Source: an uncultured Clostridia bacterium (GTDB taxonomy: Bacteria; Bacillota; Clostridia; TANB77; CAG-508). From it: a stretch of DNA of 13,777 nucleotides. The notes beneath the pieces were generated by a model. That model worked only from the letters and a program-made list of their open reading frames with translations. It was not told the origin of the DNA and did not search any database. The translations under genes were made by a program, and so were the position numbers. Shown here in pieces: positions 7,202-13,777 of this stretch. The DNA is taken from positions 1 to 13,777 of the forward strand of contig CAKPHD010000040.1 of assembly GCA_934155625.1 (NCBI GenBank). Direction: 5' to 3'. How positions within the stretch are numbered: the first letter of the stretch is position 1; the number at the start of each line of letters is the position of its first letter.

Positions 7202-7436
7202 AATCTTTTATAGGTATAATAACTTTAAAACAAGTCACTCCATCTTTACATTCAACATCATTATTATATTCAGCATCACTAGATTTCGCAGTTAGCATTA
7301 TAACAGGTGTTTCTATTTTCTCCCTTCTTAATTCTTTTAATATTGAAAATCCATCTTTATGTGGTAACATTACGTCTAACAGAATAATATCATATACATT
7401 TGCTATTGCTTCATCTTCTATTATTAATACTTTCAT
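7200..7436 (-). pseudogene. Response-regulator receiver remnant fused to a histidine-kinase-like tail
   Basis: The frame is intact for 78 codons with a good ribosome binding site (GGAG, 8 nt before the ATG), but the product looks like spliced fragments. Residues 1-13 are a receiver start (MKVLII-E7-D8-E). About 27 residues are missing compared with normal receivers. Residues 14-54 resume with YDIILL-D21 (phosphoacceptor), P25, T49-A-K51. From about 55 it no longer resembles a receiver. The last 18 residues (VECKDGVTCFKVIIPIKD) resemble the G-x-T-F-x-V-x-x-P end of a histidine-kinase ATPase domain. The simplest reading is two internal deletions that removed most of an adjacent regulator-kinase pair. 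No DNA-binding domain remains. It may be cotranscribed with the small gene 43 nt upstream. A functional mini-protein cannot be excluded. Confidence 0.7.
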
Positions 7437-7479
7437 TCTACTATCTCCATATATTTATTATATAGAACTTTTATTGAAA

Positions 7480-7731
7480 TTATAATTCAAAAATATTGGC
7501 TTTTAACATCATTTGAGATATTTTAGTTTTTTCGCTAAATGGAAGTTCCCAACAGCTTCCTATTATTGAATTTCCTCTAACATCTTCTCTTTTGGGCTTT
7601 CCTAAAACTTTTTTTAACTGCTTTTGCAATCCTATTTTATTTGTATATATCACTATTAATTCTTCATCATATAACACATTTATTGTAGTTTCTGTTTCTT
7701 CTTTATTTATTTCTTTATATGCTCTTCTCAT
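7480..7731 (-). CDS. Small conserved-looking protein of unknown function
   Basis: An 83-residue protein I do not recognise by family. It has a charged, helical N terminus (MRRAYKEINKEETETTI), a short strand region (NVLYDEELIVIYTNK), a basic middle part and a C terminus ending KANIFEL. No membrane segment, metal motif or signal peptide is seen. Its ATG is 9 nt after the stop of the TcdA-like gene, with a weak ribosome binding site (GGGTG) overlapping that stop, so translation is probably coupled. It is the last intact gene of the sufU-mnmA-tcdA run. The tight spacing suggests a house-keeping partner role. The gene call is reasonable, the function open. Confidence 0.6.
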   Translation of the reverse strand: MRRAYKEINKEETETTINVLYDEELIVIYTNKIGLQKQLKKVLGKPKREDVRGNSIIGSCWELPFSEKTKISQMMLKANIFEL

Positions 7732-7740
7732 TATTACACC

Positions 7741-8486
7741 CTAATCATTTAATATTGCTTTTACTACTTCTCCAGCAATTATTAAACCTGCAACAGATGG
7801 TACAAATGAAATGCTCCCTGGTACTTGATTTTTAATAGTACATTTTCTTTTTGTTCCTGGCGGGCATATGCAATTATGTTTACAACTGTTCTCCTCTGTT
7901 TCATTTAATTTTACTGGTTCTTCTTTTGAATATACTACTTTTAATTTTTTAATTCCTCTATTTCGTAATTCTTTTCTCATTACTTTAGCAAGTGGACAAA
8001 TACTTGTCTTATAAATATCTGTTACTTCAAATCTTGTTGGATCTAATTTATTTCCTGTTCCCATACAAGATATTATTGGAATATTTAACTTTTCTGCTCT
8101 AACTACTAATTCTATTTTAGCTGTTACTGTATCTATACAATCTACTATATAGTCTATAGAATTATCAAGTATCCCTTCTGTTTCTGGCATAAAGAATTCT
8201 TGATAAATTTCTACATTTGCATTTGGATTTATATCTAAAATTCTTTGTTTTGCTACTTCTACCTTAGCTTGTCCAACTGTTTTTCTTGTTGCTAATATTT
8301 GTCTATTTAAATTTGTTAAACAAATTTTATCATCATCTATTAATACAAAGTTTCCAATTCCAGCTCTAACAATTCCTTCTAAAACAAATGACCCTACTCC
8401 ACCTAAACCAAATATTGCTACTTTTGCATTATTTAATTTTTCTACTCCTTCTTTGCCTATTACTAGTTCTGTTCTTGAAAACTGGT

Positions 8487-8493
<7 letters not shown>
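7741..8493 (-). CDS. tcdA: tRNA threonylcarbamoyladenosine dehydratase (ThiF/E1 family)
   Basis: A 250-residue member of the E1-like MoeB/ThiF family, best matched to TcdA (CsdL/YgdL), which uses ATP to cyclise t6A37 in tRNA to ct6A. It shows the ATP-binding G29-L-G-G-V-G-S loop, the D53-D-D/N61-L-N-R-Q segment, a D-C-I-D block at 118-121 and the family C-terminal block PGSISFVPSVAGLIIAGEV (225-243). An insert carries C204, C208, C210 and C218. The start overlaps the end of mnmA by 7 nt. The ribosome binding site GGAGGAGG is formed by mnmA's last glycine codons, so translation is coupled. In E. coli the same family is linked to the CsdA/CsdE sulfur system, matching the SufS/SufU neighbours here. 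The TcdA call rests on overall pattern; another ThiF-like role is less likely. Confidence 0.85.
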
Positions 8494-9542
<1,049 letters not shown>

Positions 9543-9569
9543 TTTTTATACCTTTTCTTTATATTTTAA

Positions 9570-10037
9570 TTAGTGGCAACAATTTATTGTTCCTTTTCCA
9601 TTTTCGTCATTTTTGTTTAACATATCTTCTATTGTGTGCCATGCTAAAAGTGCACATTTTACTCTTGCCGGCATATTTGAAACATTTTTAAATGCTATAG
9701 CATCTTCTAATTTTTTTAATTGTTCTTCATCTGTTGTTTCTCTTTTTATCATTTCTATAAATGTTTTTATAATCTCTTTTGCTTCTTCTATTGTTTTTCC
9801 TCTTAATGTATCTATCATTATTGATGTTGAAGCTTGTGATATTGCACATCCATGTCCTGTAAATGCCATGTCTTCTATTTTGTTTCCATTTAATTTTAAT
9901 TCTAATGTTATTTCGTCTCCGCAGTTTGGATTGTGTCCTATTTCTGAATAGTCTGCTCCTTCTAACTTTTTCTTATTATATGAATTCATGCTGTGTTCCA
10001 TTATCAAGTCATTATATACATCTGTTAAATCTTCCAT
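9570..10037 (-). CDS. sufU: SufU-type zinc-dependent sulfurtransferase
   Basis: A 155-residue IscU-fold protein of the SufU type, which accepts persulfide sulfur from SufS and passes it to the SufBCD scaffold. Zinc and active-site residues are all present: N-P-N-C39-G-D41, G-H-G-C64-A-I-S and R-V-K-C128-A-L-L-A-W. The roughly 20-residue insertion between the second and third cysteine blocks that separates SufU from IscU is visible (TTDEEQLKKLEDAIAF region). The start is placed at 10037 because aaagg lies 7 nt before that ATG. An in-frame ATG at 10061 has no ribosome binding site and would add a lysine-rich stretch (SRKKGKK) foreign to the family. Unusually, it is separated from sufS by about 445 bp holding a candidate toxin-antitoxin locus. 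No convincing promoter of its own was found. Confidence 0.93.
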   Translation of the reverse strand: MEDLTDVYNDLIMEHSMNSYNKKKLEGADYSEIGHNPNCGDEITLELKLNGNKIEDMAFTGHGCAISQASTSIMIDTLRGKTIEEAKEIIKTFIEMIKRETTDEEQLKKLEDAIAFKNVSNMPARVKCALLAWHTIEDMLNKNDENGKGTINCCH

Positions 10038-10054
10038 CTTTTTACCTTTCTTTC

Positions 10055-10083
10055 TTGACATATTTTTTTTGATGTGTTAATAT
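10055..10083 (+). promoter_or_regulatory. Promoter of a predicted antisense RNA
   Basis: On the plus strand, a perfect TTGACA (10055-10060), a 17-nt spacer and TAATAT (10078-10083), which keeps the key TA...AT positions of the -10 box. Predicted start is near 10090. No plus-strand gene lies downstream, only a terminator about 90 nt away, so the product would be a short RNA antisense to the small ORF at 10107-10286. Confidence 0.65.
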
Positions 10084-10096
10084 ATATTTATAAAAA

Positions 10097-10121
10097 GATA
10101 AAGAGGTTAAACCTCCTTATC
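10097..10121 (-). terminator. Terminator of the small-ORF (candidate toxin) mRNA
   Basis: Minus-strand stem gataaggagg/cctctttatc (10 bp with one G-U pair) with a 5-nt loop, followed by five T (complement of 10092-10096). The small ORF's TAA is in the loop region. The terminator separates this transcript from sufU downstream. Confidence 0.85.
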
Positions 10122-10286
10122 TAAGTGTTGTTGAATTTGAGATTTATCCTTGTCTGGGTAAATCTCAATTTTTCTTTTTTCAGAACTGTATTTAAATATG
10201 TATTTGTTTCTAGAACAAATATGTATCAAAAATCCTATTCCTCCAAAAGAAATCAATTTCATTAATAGATGCTCTATTAACTCCAT
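10107..10286 (-). CDS. 59-residue small protein, candidate type I toxin
   Basis: ATG at 10284-10286, preceded by a strong AAGGAGGTG ribosome binding site 10 nt upstream; TAA at 10107-10109. The N-terminal 24 residues are hydrophobic or amphipathic (MELIEHLLMKLISFGGIGFL, then IHIC). A basic stretch follows (SRNKYIFKYSSEKRK), then a polar tail ending QQHLDKEV. A single short membrane helix followed by positive charges is typical of type I toxins. The N-terminal E-x-L-M-x-x-I-x-F-G-like pattern recalls TxpA and BsrG, from memory only. It has a perfect-consensus promoter, a structured leader of about 140 nt, its own terminator and a predicted antisense RNA over its 3' half. It sits between sufS and sufU but does not resemble a Suf protein. 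That it is a gene is well supported by the signals; toxicity is inference. Confidence 0.7.
   Translation of the reverse strand: MELIEHLLMKLISFGGIGFLIHICSRNKYIFKYSSEKRKIEIYPDKDKSQIQQHLDKEV
10137..10180 (+). terminator. Rho-independent terminator of the antisense RNA
   Basis: A 13-bp stem (10137-10149 with 10156-10168; one T-G wobble) with a 6-nt loop, directly followed on the plus strand by a 12-base tract, tttttctttttt. On the minus strand the hairpin has no U tract, so it is a plus-strand signal although it lies inside the small ORF. This is the strongest evidence for the antisense transcript. Confidence 0.85.
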
Positions 10287-10333
10287 AGTAGAGACACCTC
10301 CTTCTTTTGTAATTTACATTTAAGCCATAATTA

Positions 10334-10394
10334 GCATAAATGCATAGATTAGCAAGCATATAGCATAGTTGCTCACCAATCTATGCACTTATGC
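10334..10394 (-). promoter_or_regulatory. Large stem-loop in the candidate toxin 5' leader
   Basis: Arms 10334-10350 and 10378-10394 pair over 17 bp, and agcaa (10351-10355) with ttgct (10369-10373) extend the stem past a 4-nt bulge. The one non-Watson-Crick position is G-U if transcribed from the minus strand but A-C from the plus strand, so it fits a minus-strand RNA. The structure lies about 50 nt upstream of the ribosome binding site. I could not match it to a known riboswitch or T-box. Confidence 0.6.
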
Positions 10395-10432
10395 CAGAAT
10401 TCGGTACTCCTTTATTCAAACACACTAAAAGA

Positions 10433-10461
10433 ATTATATCATCACTGGTAGTAATTGTCAA
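10433..10461 (-). promoter_or_regulatory. Perfect-consensus promoter of the candidate toxin mRNA
   Basis: Minus-strand TTGACA (10456-10461), exactly 17 nt, TATAAT (10433-10438): the full sigma-A consensus. Predicted start is near 10426, giving a leader of about 140 nt and an mRNA of about 335 nt. It begins only 21 nt after the sufS stop codon. Confidence 0.85.
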
Positions 10462-10481
10462 TATTTTCAAACTTTTTTTCG

Positions 10482-11702
<1,221 letters not shown>

Positions 11703-11716
11703 TTTTCATTCCTTTC

Positions 11717-11745
11717 TTTACTTTATGTTGATTTTATGCTATACT
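11717..11745 (+). promoter_or_regulatory. Extended -10 promoter of the small plus-strand gene
   Basis: TTTACT (11717-11722), 17 nt, then TATACT (11740-11745) preceded by TGc, an extended -10 motif. Predicted start is near 11752, giving a leader of about 70 nt. It lies in the short region divergent from sufS. Confidence 0.65.
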
Positions 11746-11770
11746 ATTTATGTTGAAACTTTTAGATTAA

Positions 11771-11819
11771 GAGTATGTATTTTTTATATACTCGGTTTTT
11801 TAGAAATACGGAGGTATTT
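11771..11819 (+). promoter_or_regulatory. Two consecutive hairpins in the leader of the small plus-strand gene
   Basis: First hairpin: 11771-11778 pairs with 11786-11793 (gagtatgt/atatactc, one G-T) and is followed by gg and six T (11796-11801), like a weak transcription attenuator. Second: AAATAC (11804-11809) pairs with GTATTT (11814-11819), leaving the Shine-Dalgarno bases GGAG in the loop. Control by attenuation or by ribosome-site presentation is possible but unproven. Confidence 0.4.
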
Positions 11820-11821
11820 AT

Positions 11822-12022
11822 ATGATGTATTATTACTTTGTTTCAGGTGTTATGTCAGCCGATGGCTATTCGCAAAAATACTTTAGTACAGAAATAAGTA
11901 TGCCTGATAAAATTTCCTCATTTGAAGAAGTTTTATTATTACGTAATAAATTTGCTCTAAGCGAAAATATTGATCCTGAAAATGTAATAATTTTTAATTA
12001 CCAACTGTTAAGAATTGAATAG
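11822..12022 (+). CDS. Small protein of unknown function inside the suf cluster
   Basis: A 66-residue protein starting at 11822, with GGAGG 7 nt upstream (the next codon is also ATG and could serve). It opens with a strand (MYYYFVSGVMSADGYSQKYF), has a middle part with an acidic helix (SSFEEVLLLRNKFA) and ends with a strand (VIIFNYQLLRI). The beta-alpha-beta look, without signal peptide or membrane helix, suggests a small compact cytoplasmic protein. I do not recognise a named family; a phage-like or mobile accessory origin is possible. It has its own promoter, leader hairpins and terminator. It is the only plus-strand gene within the suf region, separating sufD from sufS. The gene call is supported by promoter, ribosome binding site and terminator together. 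Confidence 0.65.
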   Translation: MMYYYFVSGVMSADGYSQKYFSTEISMPDKISSFEEVLLLRNKFALSENIDPENVIIFNYQLLRIE

Positions 12023-12035
12023 TTTCTATGTTTTT

Positions 12036-12064
12036 GAAAGAAAAGTCTGTAAGGCTTTTCTTTC
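12036..12064 (+). terminator. Terminator of the small plus-strand gene
   Basis: A 12-bp stem (12036-12047 with 12053-12064; gaaagaaaag/cttttctttc plus two pairs, one T-G) with a 5-nt loop, 14 nt after the stop codon. The T tract is interrupted (atttag, then atcattttttt). There is none on the minus strand, so it does not clearly terminate the sufBD transcript. Confidence 0.6.
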
Positions 12065-12086
12065 ATTTAGAATCATTTTTTTATTT

Positions 12087-13133
12087 TTAATCTAACCTCT
12101 TATCAATCTCACCTAAAATTTCATCTTTCAACTCTTCATCTAAAATCCTCTCAATAATCTTATTAAACTTAGACTTAACAATCAATTTAACTGCTTCTTT
12201 ATAACTAATACCTCTAGTCATAATATAAAATAACTGTTTTTCATCAACTTTGCCAGAAGCAGTAGAATGATTACCTTCTACATCTTCTTCAGTACATAAA
12301 AGCATTGGCAATGCAATAGATTTAGCCTTATCAGATAAAAGCATACAATATTCATTTTCATTTCCTTTTGCTTTTTTAGAACCTTTTTTGAAATCAATAG
12401 TTCCTTTAAAATTCTTTTTAGCAGAATCTTTTAAAGCTCCTTGAACATCAATATCTATATTAGTTTTTGTTCCTCTTAATTCTGCAATATAATTGATGTC
12501 TTTTCTTTGCTCACCAATTCCTAAATAGATTGATTTTAAATCATTGTCTGCATTTTCTCCAATTATATTTGAATAATAATTAGAAACACTAGTTTTTCCG
12601 CCAATATCAATAATTGTATATTTTACTTTTGAACTTTTTTCTAATCTATTTTCTATTGCTTCAAAATTATCAGAGTTTTCATTTAATAAGTTTACAATTG
12701 TAACATTTAGTTTTGCATTTTCATTTGCAATTGTTCTAATAATTCCATTGTGCAAACATTTTTGAGATGTTTGAGATTTATATTCAATAATTACATTTGT
12801 ATCACCATTTGCAATTATTTCTATTTGATTTATTAAATTTAAATTATTATCATCAAAGTTATATCTTATTTTGATATTTTCTTTTTTATTGCTTGTTTGT
12901 ATTCTTATTTTGCTGTTTGCAGTTTCATAATTTAATTCTTCTAAAATCTTACCATTTCCATATGTTAAAGGTAAGTTTGAAACTTCATTATCTATAATGC
13001 TTTTGTCATTAATAATCTCTACATTTTTAAATTCAGCAATCTTTTCTGGCAAATCAAGTTCAACTTCTATATTATTTATCTTAAAATTTCTTGCTGTTCT
13101 AACTGGTGTATCATTTACTTTTAATTTTTCCAT
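12087..13133 (-). CDS. sufD: Iron-sulfur assembly scaffold protein SufD
   Basis: A 348-residue SufD, partner of SufB and SufC in the SufBC2D scaffold where [4Fe-4S] clusters are built. The N terminus is helical or irregular. The middle is the beta-helix typical of the family (KGTIDFKKGSKKAKG near 243-257 and CMLLSDKAKSIALP). The C-terminal block T281-E-E-D-V-E-G-N-H289-S-T-A-S-G-K-V-D-E is diagnostic. H289 corresponds by position to the histidine proposed as a SufD cluster ligand in E. coli. RGIS and a helical C-terminal domain follow. It starts within the sufB stop codon (TAATG, one-base overlap), so translation is coupled. It is shorter than E. coli SufD, with a compact N-terminal region. 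The sufC ATPase is not in the window and presumably lies upstream of sufB. Confidence 0.92.
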   Translation of the reverse strand: MEKLKVNDTPVRTARNFKINNIEVELDLPEKIAEFKNVEIINDKSIIDNEVSNLPLTYGNGKILEELNYETANSKIRIQTSNKKENIKIRYNFDDNNLNLINQIEIIANGDTNVIIEYKSQTSQKCLHNGIIRTIANENAKLNVTIVNLLNENSDNFEAIENRLEKSSKVKYTIIDIGGKTSVSNYYSNIIGENADNDLKSIYLGIGEQRKDINYIAELRGTKTNIDIDVQGALKDSAKKNFKGTIDFKKGSKKAKGNENEYCMLLSDKAKSIALPMLLCTEEDVEGNHSTASGKVDEKQLFYIMTRGISYKEAVKLIVKSKFNKIIERILDEELKDEILGEIDKRLD

Positions 13134-13777
13134 TATCCAATTGCCCCCTCTAACTCTAGATTTATCAAATTATTCATTTCAACTGCATATTCTACTGGCA
13201 ATTCTTTTGAAATTGGATATGCAAATCCTCTTACAATCATTGCTTTTGCGTCTTCTTCTGATAGCCCTCTTGACATTAAGTAGAATATAGCCTTATCACT
13301 GATTTTTCCTATTTTAGCTTCGTGTGAAAATTCTACTTCATCTGTTCTAATGTCATTAACAGGTATTGTATCAGATCTTGAAATATCATCTAACATAAGT
13401 GATTCACAACTTACACTACATTTTGAATTTTTAGCATTTTCATTTATTCTTACTAATGCTCTATAAGTACATGCTCCACCATCTTTAGAAATTGATTTTG
13501 AATTTACTACTGATGATGTGTTTGGTGCATTATGAATTACTTTAAATCCTGTATCTAAATCTTGTCCTCCACCAGCAAATGTAATTCCTGTATATTCTGT
13601 TTTTGCATTTTCTCCATTTAATATACTCATAGGATATAACATAGATACTTTTGATCCAAATGAACCTGTTACCCAATCTATTTGTGCATTTTTTCCTACA
13701 ATTGCTTTTTTAGTATTTAGGTTCATCATATTTTTTGACCAATTTTCTATTGTTGAATATCTTAAATATGCATTATC
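13133..13777 (-). CDS. sufB: Iron-sulfur assembly scaffold protein SufB, C-terminal part
   Basis: The reading frame is open to the right edge, so only the last 214 residues of SufB (usually about 470) are seen. An ATG at 13727-13729 is internal, because the preceding residues (DNAYLRYSTIENWSKN) are normal SufB sequence. Visible blocks are AGGGQDLDTGFKVIH (68-82 of the visible part), S-V-S-C124-E-S-L-M-L-D and F-S-H152-E153-A. The cysteine and the His-Glu pair match residues reported as sulfur or cluster ligands in E. coli SufB. SRGLSEEDA and ELPVEYAVEMNNL complete the family C terminus. SufB accepts sulfur from SufU/SufS and forms the scaffold with SufD and SufC. It ends with TAA overlapping the sufD ATG. 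Confidence 0.94.
   Translation of the reverse strand, partial: DNAYLRYSTIENWSKNMMNLNTKKAIVGKNAQIDWVTGSFGSKVSMLYPMSILNGENAKTEYTGITFAGGGQDLDTGFKVIHNAPNTSSVVNSKSISKDGGACTYRALVRINENAKNSKCSVSCESLMLDDISRSDTIPVNDIRTDEVEFSHEAKIGKISDKAIFYLMSRGLSEEDAKAMIVRGFAYPISKELPVEYAVEMNNLINLELEGAIG

Larger units (their letters stand above)
10090..10180 (+). ncRNA. Predicted antisense RNA, candidate type I antitoxin
   Basis: Bounded by the promoter at 10055-10083 and the terminator at 10137-10180, this plus-strand RNA of about 90 nt would be fully complementary to the 3' end of the small-ORF mRNA, covering its last 24 or so codons, stop codon and terminator hairpin. It has no ATG with a ribosome binding site. Antisense pairing at the 3' end is the known arrangement for RatA against txpA and SR4 against bsrG in Bacillus subtilis. 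Transcription itself is inferred; the boundaries are estimated from box positions. Confidence 0.6.

Noticed and set aside
7450..7500. Separate promoter for the response-regulator remnant
   Set aside because: A TATAAT-like box exists on the minus strand, but no -35 box lies at 16-18 nt. Read-through from the upstream operon is as likely.
10038..10061. In-frame ATG at 10061 as the sufU start
   Set aside because: No Shine-Dalgarno precedes it, and the extra lysine-rich residues do not fit SufU. The ATG at 10037 has aaagg at proper spacing.
10334..10394. T-box or known riboswitch in the leader before the 59-codon ORF
   Set aside because: I saw no T-box sequence, no anticodon-presenting loop and no terminator/antiterminator pair before the ORF. 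The structure is a single long stem-loop.
10334..10394. Terminal inverted repeats or a MITE between sufS and sufU
   Set aside because: The arms enclose only 27 nt, no flanking target duplication is visible and the whole palindrome lies inside one leader. I prefer an RNA hairpin.
11703..11760. sufS promoter on the minus strand
   Set aside because: Only weak matches (for example TTTCAA, 16 nt, TAAAAT) were found, not good enough to list as a feature.
13727..13729. ATG near the right edge as the start of a short SufB
   Set aside because: The frame stays open to the window edge and the residues before it are typical SufB, so the gene continues outside.

Overview
The window is very AT-rich, densely packed and mostly coded on the minus strand. 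The gene set is a SufBD/SufS/SufU iron-sulfur operon of the Gram-positive type, with MnmA, a TcdA-like E1 enzyme, LolD-type ABC and two-component remnants, AGGAGG-like ribosome binding sites and TTGACA/TATAAT promoters. Together these suggest a low-GC Firmicute, probably an anaerobic gut clostridium. No rRNA, tRNA, CRISPR array, IS element or prophage is visible.

Layout from left to right. (1) 25-3477, minus: a tight three-gene operon of two GT8-type glycosyltransferases and two PlsC-type acyltransferase domains, one of each fused in a single 600-residue protein. It has its own promoter (3512-3540) and terminator (25-62), and looks like a glycolipid or cell-surface acylation cassette. (2) 3613-5214, minus: a WG-repeat-like protein of unknown role. 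(3) 5331-7436: a patch of gene decay. It holds an ABC ATPase broken by a one-base frameshift and lacking a permease, then an intact PIN-domain nuclease-like gene on the plus strand, then a 78-codon chimera of a response-regulator receiver domain and what looks like a histidine-kinase tail. I read this as a dismantled two-component/ABC module. (4) 7480-13777, minus: sulfur metabolism, in transcription order sufB (cut by the window edge), sufD, sufS, sufU, mnmA, tcdA-like and a small unknown gene. SufS releases sulfur from cysteine and SufU carries it to the SufBCD scaffold. MnmA and TcdA modify tRNA, and MnmA also needs sulfur.

Two loci interrupt the suf cluster. Between sufD and sufS lies a 66-residue plus-strand gene with its own extended -10 promoter. 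Between sufS and sufU lies the most interesting object. A perfect-consensus minus-strand promoter drives a structured 5' leader of about 140 nt and a 59-codon ORF with a strong ribosome binding site. The ORF is hydrophobic at the N terminus and charged at the C terminus, and its stop codon sits inside a terminator hairpin. On the opposite strand a TTGACA/TAATAT promoter and a textbook terminator delimit a predicted RNA of about 90 nt, fully complementary to the 3' end of that mRNA. This is the layout of type I toxin-antitoxin loci such as txpA/ratA and bsrG/SR4, and I propose it as a new candidate.

All assignments come from reading motifs and translations by eye. No database search or folding program was run.
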